From: Lepidostoma basale
Taxonomy: Eukaryota > Arthropoda > Insecta > Trichoptera > Lepidostomatidae
Assembly (NCBI GenBank): GCA_022606425.2
Contig: JAHDVF020001466.1
Location: 911,501 to 975,500 of the forward strand
Length of the DNA stretch: 64,000 nt
Direction of reading: 5' to 3'
Shown: in pieces, positions 44,741 through 54,451 of the stretch
Position numbering within the stretch: position 1 is the stretch's first letter
Layout: each line of letters begins with the position of its first letter
Program-made: the position numbers and the translations under genes
The notes under the pieces: generated by a model
Told to the model about the DNA's origin: nothing
The model's database searches: none
The model's input: the letters and a program-made list of their open reading frames with translations, nothing else

Positions 44741-44859
44741 GGGCTATTTTTTGTTTATTTTTTAAACTAGTTAATCTAAAAGTGGTTTCATGTCCTATGA
44801 ATATAAACATTTTCTAAATTTATTGGATTTCTAGATTTTTTAATATTGGCAGTATTTAT

Positions 44860-45060
44860 CTAGAAAAGTGGTAATTATTAGTTTTATTAAATTAAATTTC
44901 TTGATAGAAGTTCAATGTAAATAATGAAAAGAATATTCAAAATATATCACTTATTTATTAATGTATAGTATTGTATATTTACTTTTATTCTACTTGTTCA
45001 ATAGTATCGACCGGTATCGGCAGCTTACTGCAATCTTCTGAGTTATTTATTGTTTAGCTA
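44860..45060 (-). repeat. Hammerhead-like family E, degenerate
   Basis: Shares AAATTTCTTGATAGAAGTTC..AATAATGAAAA and the terminal CGACCGGTATCGGCAGCTTA with 51655-51838. On the minus strand it reads CAGAAGA T TGCAG..CTGC CGATACCGGTCGA, a hammerhead-like order with core changes. Confidence 0.5.
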
Positions 45061-45590
45061 TCTGTATCAAGCTAGGACAATTTGATAATTTCTCATCAAG
45101 GTAAAACGTGTCACTCTTATATAATATTTAAATAAAACTCTACTAGACAACGCACGTTCTCAAAAAATATTTATTGATCATTTATTGATCATTTACTAAG
45201 TACATGGTTTTAATACCTCCCAACTGGGGTAACACGTTCTAGGGAGGCATTCCTAGTACTCTATATAATTTCAATATATAATATAATTTACAAATTTAGG
45301 GAGCAGTTAAGGGAAGCAACACATATCCTAAAGTGTATAACTTAAAATTTATTGACTTATATATTATATAACACTATTTAATCACTACATTGTCTTATAT
45401 AACACTATTTACTATTTACTTATTTTTTACTTTTTTTTAACAAGTTTTTTCGTTTATATAAAAAAATTTGACAGGTGTAAAAATAAATTTTTCATTTGTT
45501 CCAATGACAATTTGAATAATTTCTTCAATATTCTTTTAAAGTTCTTGCTGGTGTTAGTTGGTTTTAAGTGCCTAATTACTGCCAAATAAA
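45061..45590. other. AT-rich intergenic
   Basis: No features recognised. Confidence 0.45.
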
Positions 45591-45591
45591 A

Positions 45592-45790
45592 AAGTGGATA
45601 CGTGGAACATTAATTAAATCATATAACAGCTAATTTAAAAAACGGTGGATACGTGTAACATAAATTAAAGAAACACAAAAGTCTGGATCGTCCATGTCAA
45701 CATGTGCAACATCGGAAAAACATTATGTGTTATTACATTATGTGCTAAATTAAAAAAAAAACGGTGGATTCGTGGAACATAAATTAAATA
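45592..45790. repeat. Three interspersed ~29-bp repeats
   Basis: GTGGATACGTGGAACATAAA-like units ending in TTAAA occur at 45592-45619, 45641-45669 and 45761-45790, at irregular spacing. Family unknown. Confidence 0.7.
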
Positions 45791-45849
45791 GACAAATATG
45801 CCCCATCTAAAAATAACATTTTGTATTAAATTATTTTTATTTTGTTATT

Positions 45850-46088
45850 TTATTTTATATCATTGTATTTTATATATTTGTTTTAGATTTATTTTGTGGA
45901 TGTTGGAAGATCGAAGTGTGCGCGGGAGATGCCTATTGGTGGCGATGAGGTTCGCAACCCATCACACCGCGTCTCCCGCGGGGCGAAAAGAGAAGGATGG
46001 AGTGCCGCATCGGTTAAAGTGTGACAGTCCATTCTTTCTGCCTACCCTTTCGGGGAGACGGCGTGATGGTTAGTTAGTTAGTTAGTTT
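45850..46088 (+). mobile_element. Composite SINE-like family Z, longest copy
   Basis: The 5' part (TTTAGATTTATTTTGTGGA, GATCGAAGTGTGCGCGGGAG, GTGGCGATGAGGTTCGCAAC, CCATCACACCGCG) is GC-rich and not RTE-derived. From about 46018 (GTGACAGTCCATTC) to the (GTTA)n tail it is the RTE 3' end. GAGGTTCGCAACC resembles a Pol III B box and GGTGGCGATGAGG a loose A box, which would make it a SINE that borrows the RTE tail for mobilisation. The Pol III call is tentative. Confidence 0.75.
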
Positions 46089-46099
46089 ATTTTTTTAAA

Positions 46100-46530
46100 T
46101 TATACTACATTCAAGCCGTCCTTTTTTTAATGTCTCCGTAGTAACATGTTTTTTGTAATTGTGCATTGTCATTTTTTGTGGGTCGTTTATCGTTTTGTTA
46201 ATTATGTTATAGAGTTTGGGTCCAAGATAGTAGAAATGTCTTTGCGCATAAGAAGTTTTAGTTTTTGGTACAAAATGATTATGTTTGTTGCGTGTGTTGT
46301 ACGTTTGTTGTGCTTTTAAGTGTCTGTCGGTGTCCTTGTGATAGTGCACGACTAAATTTCTTATATGTAGTTGTATTATGTCCGGTACTTGGAATTCATC
46401 GTATAGTTGGTTTGAGGGGAATCGATATGTTTTTTTGTTAATGACTCTAATTATTGTAAAATGTATAATAATAATAAATAAATAAAAATTAAATGTGTAA
46501 CCAAAAATGAGGAATAATGAGATGATCGAT
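46100..46530 (-). pseudogene. Non-LTR retrotransposon C-terminus (family X3)
   Basis: The minus-strand frame ending at 46095 reads YDEFQVPDIIQLHIRNLVVH, then TYNTRNKHNHFVPKTKTSYA, QRHFYYLGPKLYNIINKTIN, and KKHVTTETLKKG. This resembles the terminal domain of LINE proteins (RTRxK..., ..RHFxYxGPxLYN..). The N-terminal ~40 residues of the frame are AT-rich and appear unrelated. A related piece is at 32.5 kb. Confidence 0.72.
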
Positions 46531-46569
46531 ATTGATGAAGCAAGCATATTCGATAGCGTCGGCATTGGT

Positions 46570-47289
46570 TATTTTAACATACCTGTCAATTTTGATACCA
46601 GTAGAGAGAGCATATAATACAATTTAATATAATAACTTTAGAGATAATGTGTAGGTATATCGAATTATTATCCTAAAAGTTCATTCACTTATCATAACTG
46701 TACCTTAAGTAACCTTCAAGGTAGGACGGATAATCGAAGAAGATACATAAATTATATGTATTACAGTTATGATAGTGCGTTGTAAACCTTCAGAATTAAT
46801 GGAAACCGGTTGGCAATAAAGGTGAACATTGCTTAAAACAAAACAAAAAAACGAAGTGTAATTGTAACGTGTGAACGCGTGTGAAGATAATGTTGATATT
46901 ATGTTTTTTGAAATTATGCATGTGGAATTCCATACAAATAAATTTAAATTAGTAAGAACAGTATTGCTTTATTTTTATTTAATAATTCTTTCAAAACACT
47001 TACACTATTTTTGTTGATGGTTGAGGTATTAGTTTTGTAAAACTCCATCATTAATTTATAATAGTAAACACGATTGTTAGTGGTTTTACCATACTCGGAT
47101 TTAATTTATATAATAAATTATATAAATAGTAGTGACAAATTTATTTCACCTTGCGAGGTCATTCTCAAACTGCCCAAATTTTTTATTATATACGTTTTGT
47201 ATCGATATTTATGAATGTTGAACGATGAATATTTTTATTGTTATGACATCTAATTTAATTAGTTTATTCGCGAAAATTCAAAAATATAA
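46570..47289. other. AT-rich intergenic
   Basis: No features recognised. Confidence 0.5.
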
Positions 47290-47510
47290 CTAAACTAATT
47301 AACTAAAACACCGTCTCCCCGATAGACAGAAAAAATGGACCACCATATTGTTCTTTCCTGGTATATTTATCTGGATTCCTCAACATTCATACGTCGTGCT
47401 ATGCACGTAAGTCTATTATTCCGACTCCTCACTTGGCCGACATTAAATATTTGATTGATTTGATTGTGCCACGTTTCCTCAGTCTTCCTATATTCTTGTC
47501 TCTATTTTTT
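47290..47510 (-). pseudogene. RTE-like 3' end fragment
   Basis: Degraded CTAATTAACTAA tail, CACCGTCTCCCCGATAG, then reverse-complement of the ..CMNVEE.. and RSRN.. regions. Truncated near the GRPR..T motif. Confidence 0.75.
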
Positions 47511-48134
47511 TTGCAATATAACAATAGCAGTATAATGCTTACCTCCACAAATGTTATTTATTAATACAATATATATTAGTATTTCAGCATTGGACAAGTA
47601 AATATGAATAATTAACATATATATGGCAATTTTATGAAATGCTCTGTCGTAAATATGAATACGTTAAGGGAAAGGGGATTGAAGTTACTAGTACTAGGGT
47701 AATAAAACAATGTTTTTAAATGAGATCCCATTGCGATAAATAACATTTTAGCCAAGTTCATTACCTTCACAGCATCCTCCTGATAAGTTGGGAATACAAT
47801 TCAAGGCATGTATCCGCATTAGTATGTTGAACCCGTCCCATGAGGGATTTAACTCTTAGTGGGTCTTTGCTAGACGCGTACGGCGCTTATAACGTTACAT
47901 ATAAACGCTGCTCCCGCCTCAAACAAAGTCTCACCACCTCGTAACGTTATCAAGCCGTAATAATATTATCGCTGGGAGGGCAAAGTTTATGCCGCATCGT
48001 TATTCCTAATATGACTTGGGCAAGTCTGTGAGGTTTGCGGCGCTTGGATTCTACAATTCTGTATATATAGATATATCTGCTTCGAAGCAGCACCCATGTA
48101 TTTTTCTTAGTAAATTTCAAGCGAAATTAAGATA
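47511..48134. other. Intergenic; moderate-GC island at 47.76-48.06 kb
   Basis: The island (GACGCGTACGGCGCTTATAA, CGCTGCTCCCGCC) has no ORF and could be conserved non-coding DNA. Confidence 0.35.
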
Positions 48135-48365
48135 CATTTCTTCTTCTTCTTTCCTAGCCTTGGTCGGCTCTCTTAATTGAACACCACCAGGCTATAAGGT
48201 GAAATTCTTTCACTTTGCTATTTTCCGTCATCTGGGGTCGGCCCCCTCGTACTAAGACGCCAAAATATTCTGTTCTGGCTCATCTCCACTATCACGTTCT
48301 CGTGCTGCAGGTCCTTTTCCTTGTTGGTCCACCATTTTTCTTTTGATTTTGTGATGGTTTTTGGA
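48135..48365 (-). pseudogene. Non-LTR 3' end (family X1)
   Basis: The reverse complement matches the end of the 7.2-kb element: the GGRPQ.. region around GGGGTCGGCCCCCTCGTAC, then the 3' UTR. It ends in AAGAAGAAG. Frames are broken. Confidence 0.7.
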
Positions 48366-48399
48366 CAATGTTTTCGCTGTCGCGTGAAACTAAGATATA

Positions 48400-48560
48400 T
48401 AAAAATACGTATAGCTTATACAGCCGATGTCATCCAATGCTGAACATAGTTCCTTTCCCATATTTTTCAACATCTTGCGCCTTCTACATCCAGCCACCAG
48501 CGATTTTCCTTGTATCATCAGACCATGGTATAGAAGGTCTCCTCTGCTTTTACTCTCTTC
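48400..48560 (-). pseudogene. Non-LTR C-terminal fragment (family X8)
   Basis: The minus strand reads RRPSIPWSDDTRKIAGGWM, stop, KAQDVEKYGKG. This follows the common LINE pattern GRP..RW.DD..K.AG..W...AQDR..W. A short relic. Confidence 0.55.
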
Positions 48561-48649
48561 TTAAGATTTCTATTCCATTTGCCTTCTAGTCCTTCTTTGA
48601 TCTCCAAATCTATCAATGCGTATGTGAATGGCAGATACATTTTCTTAAA

Positions 48650-48805
48650 TAAATTTTGGACATATAGATCCAATGAATGAGATAAAACTTGTTGACTAGT
48701 TGTATTCAAGCAGTGTGAATATAAAAAAAAAAAATCCAATTAATTACTTAAAGGTGGCCATAATCGAAATCGAAAAATTTATGTACGTGTGTAAGAATCT
48801 GAATG
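48650..48805 (+). pseudogene. RTE-like fragment, degraded
   Basis: FGHIDPMNE-like, SSVNI, then NYLKGGHNRNRKIYVRVCKN-like pieces, frameshifted, with an A12 run replacing the GRPRKTW block. Confidence 0.6.
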
Positions 48806-49010
48806 AAGATGAGAACTTTTGTTTTCTGGAAGGTTTATGATCATTTAAAGCCAAAAAATATAATTAAACTTTATAGAAAGCACACCTTTTAATCAATATT
48901 AAGTATGTTTGTTTGTATTTAAACAATAAACGAACGTATTTACCAATATATTTTTAATGTATTAGTTTTGAAACATTGTATTATACGGACCACAATTTAT
49001 TTGTATGGGA

Positions 49011-49055
49011 TTGTCACAACAGCTGTTTCGCCAACACATGCTGGGATCATCAACT
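49011..49055 (-). ncRNA. Hammerhead-like motif, family D (left)
   Basis: The minus strand reads TTGATGA, T, a CCCAGC/GTTGGC helix II with loop ATGT, GAAACAGCTGTT with the self-complementary ACAG/CTGT helix III, then GTGACAA (helix I 3' strand). Core C3 is U, and the helix I 5' strand is not conserved. It faces away from the plus-strand family D copy at 49.93 kb. Confidence 0.5.
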
Positions 49056-49923
49056 GTATTATTTTGATGTTTTCTTATTTCATTAAAATTATTTTTATCG
49101 GAATATTTGTGCTATAAGCTCAGTATAGATTAAAAAAAGCAAACATGTGTAAAACATATTATTATTGGTCGATCGAAATATGTTACCCCCCCATTAATTT
49201 GGTCATTATTTTATCCCCGAGACATAGGGGAGTTTTTCAAAGGATTCCTACGCACATCAGCCTGCATACCTGAACATGGAATAACAAAGGTTTCCAGGCG
49301 AATACTCCTCGCAGATAAGAAATAAGAAGTGTTGCATAAATGCATTTATCATGCCGACTTGCTCCTTTGGCAAGAGGAACGGGTTTGCGTCAAGATCGTC
49401 CCATTCCGAAATGAGCCGACAAATGTTTATGTCCCCCTCTTTATCGTGGCATCGCGCAAGTGCGAAAAAGATGCAGCAATATTTTATTTTTTCTCCGAGA
49501 TCGCATTCGTCTCGGGTTATATGTGGACCGGCTGGGGCGGGCGGCGGGATGCTGTAGTTGTATTAAATGGTAGGTATGCGAGTGTTGTACTAAGCGTCCG
49601 GCCCGATAGAGACGTCTGCATCTCTTTGGGAACGGTTTGCTTTATTTGGTCGGGCAGTGTGTTTCGGTACACACCTGGTAACGAGAATGCCTCGCAAATA
49701 ATGCGACGCATATTTTGAAGAACATGAAAATGATGATAGAGTGCCGGCGAGGAAAGCACGAAGTGCAAATAACCACGCCGTATTGTGTTTGAGGATGGCT
49801 CAAATTTTAGTATTTGCGAAATAGAGAACACTGATTTCGCAATCAAACTAAACAACCATATCGAATCGTGATTTTGATACAAAGTATTTTTACTATATAA
49901 AAAAAGTACCTACTATTAAAAAT
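49056..49923. other. Segment between family D repeats; GC-richer with an orphan frame
   Basis: A plus-strand 129-codon frame (49329-49718) and minus-strand frame (49517-49882) overlap. Neither shows a domain. Composition (49.19-49.72 kb) is clearly richer in GC than the flanks. Because it is bracketed by inverted family D repeats it could be cargo or just unique DNA between two insertions. Confidence 0.35.
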
Positions 49924-50110
49924 TGTTTGTCCGACCTGATGCTGCCAACATAGGTTGGCGAAACAGCTGTCTCGACAATTCCACATAAATATAATAAACA
50001 AATTGTGATACATATTGTAACAGTGATTCAAAATTAAACAGTTTATAAGCTCAATGTTTGATAAGGCTAACAATATTAGGTTGCGTATAAATTGTAGATT
50101 GCAAACATAT
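49924..50110 (+). repeat. Hammerhead-like family D unit (right)
   Basis: CTGATGC (49936-49942, A9 changed to C), T, a 6-bp helix II GCCAAC/GTTGGC, GAAA, loopless ACAG/CTGU helix III, C17 at 49971, then TCGACAA, which can pair upstream with bulges. The ~130-bp downstream body (ACAAATTGTGATACATATTG, ATTAAACAGTTTATAAGC, AAGGCTAACAATATTAGG) recurs at 52.17-52.26 kb. Confidence 0.65.
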
Positions 50111-50124
50111 AGTATTATCAATGG

Positions 50125-50215
50125 TGATAATAATGATTAGTATAGCGCTATATTTGTAAGAGATTCATTTCAAAGGCGCATCTAGTTGCAATCGGTGCAA
50201 TATTATAATTATTAT
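50125..50215 (-). repeat. CR1-like 3' end remnant
   Basis: ATAATAATGAT, then TATAGCGCTATATTTGTAAG and TTTCAAAGGCGC, the degraded reverse complement of the CR1-like terminus. Confidence 0.5.
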
Positions 50216-51003
50216 TATTTTTTATTTTTTTTAACGTCATAAAGAGAACAAAATTAAAAATAATCCAGAAATGTTCTCGGGCATGCGCATAGTGTGCATT
50301 TTGGATTACTTTTGCAGAGAATCAAAGTTTTCCTTTCTCGCACTTTTGTACTTTTTTTTTAAAGTTATTCGGGTTTTTGCCTATTTATATAATGATAAAT
50401 TGTAAACAGCACAACTACTTGTTTGTACTCGTATATATTTTTTAAATTACGTTCATCCATTACATCGTCCAATAAATTTGGTTTTTACTCTCTGCATACC
50501 CTTTCGGAAAGTGCGTAATGATTAGTAAGTTAGTAAAATATACGGATACTTTACAAGTTGCGCGTGTTTCGGCTCCCGAATATCCATACAGAACGTATTT
50601 CGCTGATATCGAATATGTAGATTCGGCTGGTACGCCCGCGAGGCGCGCGGGGACATTATCCGCGCGGGCAAAATGTACACACTCGTAAATTACGTATGAA
50701 GGCGAAAGATGCATTGCGCGTTTCCAAGGCAATATATTTTCCCTATCTCGCATCAGCCCACAGGTATGTCCGGGAGGAAATATAGCCTCTATTTTACACT
50801 TTCCGAACGCTCGTTTGTTTTAAACCGCAAATTATTTATGAATATTTATCGTCTTATGAAAACTGTAATATATGCTATTTCTAAACGTGTTTAGGTACTT
50901 CAAAACGATACCTATTGTATGCAAAAATTACTATTATGAAGAATCACGCGTGGCAATACATTTTAACATTTTGTGACACTAGAACCATCAACAACTTACT
51001 AAC
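50216..51003. other. Intergenic; CpG-rich patch at 50.56-50.78 kb
   Basis: The patch (GCCCGCGAGGCGCGCGGGG, ATCCGCGCGGGC) contains a GC-rich hairpin, without a credible ORF. Another GC-moderate bit lies at 50.27-50.34 kb with GGGCATGCGCATAGTG. Confidence 0.4.
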
Positions 51004-51245
51004 TAATTAACTTTTTTTATTGTTTCTTGAACAATGACGTAAAACTTCATATTAAATAATAAATATGAATGAAAATGTCAGTTTTCTAGAAGTTTTATTA
51101 TATTTTATGGGAATGACATGTTTTGCCTTTCTAAAGCATTATCAAATGTACATTTGATAATGCCTTAGAAGGGAGAAACATGTCATTCATATAAAATATA
51201 ATAAAACTTCTAGAAAACTGACATTTTCATTCGTATTAATTAACT
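51004..51245. mobile_element. Head-to-head palindrome of hammerhead-like family A
   Basis: Arms about 51050-51148 and 51151-51245 are near-perfect inverse copies (GTCAGTTTTCTAGAAG.. and mirror), meeting at ATGTACAT. Each reads outward as TTGATAA, a GCCTT..A(G)GG(G)A helix, then GAAAC/AAAAC, ATGTC. A direct repeat TAATTAACT (51004-51012, 51237-51245) flanks it and may be the TSD, though it is AT-rich and could be chance. Confidence 0.7.
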
Positions 51246-51308
51246 GACTACCATCACATTCTAAATTCAAATGTTAAATTGCGATTAAATATTTGAATTT
51301 GGACTACC

Positions 51309-51648
51309 TATCTAACTAACCAACACCCTGTTTCACCGGAGGGGTAGGCAGAGAGGATGGACCGCCACATACTCACTACAACTCTCGTACTTTTTCTACA
51401 TTTACACACAATGTGACATGCACGCTGCTTCGAAAATGGCCGCCTCTCAGTAACTGATTAATTTGGTCATGCCATGTCTTCCTTGGCCTTTCACATTCAC
51501 ACTACCTGTATATATCTTTTAAACCATTTTATACTCATCCATTCGTTCCATGTGTCCAAATCATCTGAGTGATCCTTTCTTAATTTTATACAGGACGCTT
51601 TCATCCGCCTTATATCCCTTTCTTACTTTATCATACACTGTTAAAAAA
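51309..51648 (-). pseudogene. RTE-like 3' end
   Basis: CTAACTAACC tail, GGAGGGGTAGGCAGAGAGG, then ~100 decayed codons to the KVRKGYKADESV and YDKVRK-like region. The segment carrying most of the YDR block is absent. Confidence 0.8.
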
Positions 51649-51652
51649 ATTA

Positions 51653-51838
51653 ATCACTGTTATAATAATAATTAATGTTTTTAATTGAAATTTCTTGGTA
51701 GAAGAACATTTTAAATAATGATAACAAAAAAAAATATTCGAAATTTCTTAATTATTATGTATTTAGTGTGCTTCCACTTGTGTTTATGTTCAACCGGTTT
51801 CGGCAGCTTTGTGCCATTTTTTGAGTTATAATATATAC
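51653..51838 (-). repeat. Hammerhead-like family E
   Basis: On the minus strand ACTCAAAAAATGGCACAAAG, CTGCC, GAAACCGGTTGAAC follows hammerhead order, with a GGCA/TGCC helix and the intact GAAAC box, but the CTGA core is eroded. It matches 44.86-45.06 kb. Confidence 0.5.
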
Positions 51839-52034
51839 CACAATTTTTAATTTTAATCAATTACTAAAAGGTGGTCACATTCGAAGTCGGAATAATCGAC
51901 GTGCGTGCATGGTACGATGTATTAATGTAGAGGAATCCCGAGAGGTATACCAGGATAGAGCATTGTGGCGATTCATCCTCTCCGCCCACCCCTTCGGGGA
52001 AATGGCGTGATGGTTAGTTAGTCACAATTTTTAA
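51839..52034 (+). pseudogene. RTE-like 3' end inserted in family D, 12-bp TSD
   Basis: CACAATTTTTAA is present on both sides (51839-51850, 52023-52034). The insert encodes NQLLKGGHIRSRNNRRACMV, then VEESREVYQDRALWRFIL, and ends GEMA-stop with GTTAGTTAG. It is 5'-truncated to ~170 bp. Confidence 0.85.
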
Positions 52035-52265
52035 ATTAATTTCTATGAAATTGTGTCCATAGATGTTTCGTCAACATACGTATATTGAGGTGTTACAAAC
52101 AACTGATTGATAGTTGTTTGTCATACAGGATGATGCCAACATCAGTTGACGAAACAGCTTTCGTGACAATATATATTACAAAAGCGTTTTAAAATTATAC
52201 AGTTAATAAGTTTAATGTTTTATTAAGGCTAGCAAGACTAGGCAGTGTATAATACTATCATAGAA
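52035..52265. repeat. Head-to-head hammerhead-like family D palindrome
   Basis: Left arm (52040-52095, minus) and right arm (52111-52265, plus) are joined by AACAACTGATTGATAGTTGTT, itself a foldback. The right arm has GATGA, T, GCCAAC/GTTGAC helix, GAAACAGC, then C and GTGACAA, which pairs with TTGTC..AC upstream as a 7-bp helix I with a 2-nt bulge. C3 and U4 are mutated. Confidence 0.65.
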
Positions 52266-52297
52266 GGGAAAGTATGTAAAATGTATGCAGAGCAAGA

Positions 52298-52642
52298 TTA
52301 AAATCCCATGAGTGAGCATTGTAGCACATTTACCGGATGCAAATTACTATGGATGAAGGGGTAACGTGGGGTTAAACGTTCTGTACAGCCATACCAGCAA
52401 ACGCGCAACTGCGTTATGTTTCGGAAAATGATGCACGGTATCAGATGAAGTTGGCAATGCGTGCTTCGTATTTCATGCTGCGATTGCCTGAAGGGTGATA
52501 CGGACGCATATAGACGCAAACATAATACATCACTGAAGATTGACGTTTTTAATGTGTGTGTGTTTGGAGAGAGATACGAGCTGAGGACAAATTGTCTAGT
52601 TAGATAATTTATACTAACAAATTTTACATCATGCTGTATCAC
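52298..52642 (-). other. Orphan 114-codon frame, probably non-coding
   Basis: Open from 52642 to 52298 (MIQHDVKFVSINYLTRQFVL..). No domain, signal or family is recognised. Composition is slightly richer than the flanks. I would not annotate it as a gene without expression or conservation. Confidence 0.25.
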
Positions 52643-52802
52643 ATATATATCATATGCGTATTAACATACGAGACTGACTGGCATATACAGGATGAGTACT
52701 ACCTCAAATTCTTCTCTTTAGTCATAAAAATATAAAATATACATAAGTATGAAGCACTTAATATGTGGTGTTGCATTGTTAAAAAAAATTATAACATATT
52801 TA

Positions 52803-52967
52803 TTTGTTTTTACACTAATTTATTTTTATCCAACCTACCGGTTTTGCTCCCGCCGGAGCGTCGTCAGGGTTACAAAAGATATAAAATGTTTGTTTTGTAA
52901 CCCTGACAAAGCTCCGGTGGGATCGAAACCGGTTGATTTGAGAAAAATAATGTTGAGTAAAAACAAG
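52803..52967. repeat. Head-to-head hammerhead-like family C palindrome
   Basis: Left arm, minus strand: GTAACC, CTGACGA, C, GCTCC/GGAGC hairpin, AAAACC GGT A, GGTTG; G12 is A. Right arm, plus strand: GTAACC, CTGACAA, A, GCTCC/GGATC, GAAACCGGTT; G8 is A. Helix I (AACC/GGTT) and the loopless helix III (ACC/GGU) are compensatory. Each arm is one or two core mutations from consensus. The spacer is about 24 bp. Confidence 0.72.
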
Positions 52968-53039
52968 TAAAAGTGTTTTAAAATTATTTTTGAAATTTTG
53001 CGAGGCTGCGGCTTTTTGTGAGGCAAAATATTATGTACA

Positions 53040-53150
53040 AAATACTCCGTGGTGCATAGGTTCTCAAGGAACCTTCTCCACCCGACTCTATCGCATGCTT
53101 GATGCCTAACATCATCCCAAGTGAGGCCTGCTGCCTTAACTTCGTTTTAC
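53040..53150 (-). pseudogene. Non-LTR C-terminal fragment
   Basis: The minus strand reads KAAGLTWDDVRHQACDRVGW, RRFLENL then a stop nearby, the TW.D....A.DR..WR pattern of LINE C-termini. A very short relic. Confidence 0.5.
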
Positions 53151-53389
53151 ATAACTTTTACATAAGGAAGCACAAAAATGAACCTGGAAAAATGACGAAG
53201 ATATAAAAATGCTGTAAAATTGAAATCACAGCTTAAAAAATGTGTAAAATCATAGAATGGCAAGGTTGAGAATTTAATCATTAGAAAGATTTATGAATTT
53301 GGACATAAGAAAGCATAGTGAATTTGAACATCAGAAAACATTGTGATTTTGAACGTCAGGAAGCATTGTGAATTAAAAAGCATTTGCAT

Positions 53390-53590
53390 ATAACAATCTT
53401 CGTGGCAACATCAATGATTGCCACGTCAAAGGTCTCGGATTTAATTCCCGGCGATGAGAGTCTGAAAAAAATCACACTGTCATTGGTTTGGAGTAGAATT
53501 CACATTACAATGAAATGGCGATAGATTACCTATCACATGTCATGAGAATCAATATAATAGTTATACCCTTTACATCGATTTGGTTCGCGC
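53390..53590 (+). mobile_element. tRNA-derived SINE, degenerate
   Basis: CTTCGTGGCAACATCAATGA.. and a B-box remnant (GGATTTAATTCC). The body (AATCACACTGTCATT, AGAATTCACATTACAATGAA, ACATGTCATGAGAATC) matches the 29.7-kb copy in reverse. Confidence 0.65.
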
Positions 53591-53994
53591 TGTAATGATG
53601 TAAACAGCTTTCAACAAAATAAAAATAATTATATTGAAAACAGACGATTGTGCCTTAAAGTGAATTTAGGCACTTAGTTGATTTGTGCAACTAATAAATT
53701 GAGTAAAAATGGTTTCATTTTTTACTTAAAACTTATTAATGGAATTAAAAAAAGGAAATTTACTTCCACAAACAACATTCAATATTGTTTATATTTTGAA
53801 GGTCAAGTTAACAAAATCTCTACATTCTCATTCGAATAATAATTGGCTGTAGAACCGATTTGCGTCCTTAAAGGAATAAGTAAACCATTTGCGTAAATTT
53901 AAGGGCGTTCCTCGACGATGTTCACGCACGTGTAAAGTAAACGGCTGATACCAGCGCTTCTAAAATATTACAAACGGCCATCACATTTATTGTT
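53591..53994. other. Intergenic
   Basis: No features recognised. Confidence 0.45.
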
Positions 53995-54400
53995 AAAATA
54001 TAAATATATTGAATAATTTATAAGTTTATTTTTAGCCATTCTTCCCTCATCCATTCGTTCCATATGTCCAAACCATCTTAGTGACCCTTTTTTGATTTTA
54101 TTTATCACGCATTCATCCGCTTTACTTTCTTTTCTTACTTCATCATTAGATATTCTATCATACATTGTTAATGATGTAAATGGAACCAGAAATAGAGGAA
54201 GACCGAGGAAAACGTGGCACGATCAAATAAATCAAATATTGAATGTCGGTCATGTGAGGAGTCAGAGAAATCGACACGCGTGCATGACACGATGTATGAA
54301 TGTTGAGGAAGCGAGAGAAATGTGTCAGGAAAGAAAGGTGTGGCAGTCCATTCTTTCTGCCTACCCCTTCGGGGAGACGGCGTGATGGTTAGTTAGTTAT

Positions 54401-54451
<51 letters not shown>

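Noticed and set aside
49329..49718. 129-codon plus-strand frame as a real gene
   Set aside because: No domain, an opposite-strand frame of similar length overlaps it, and no splice or regulatory context is visible; kept only as an orphan segment.
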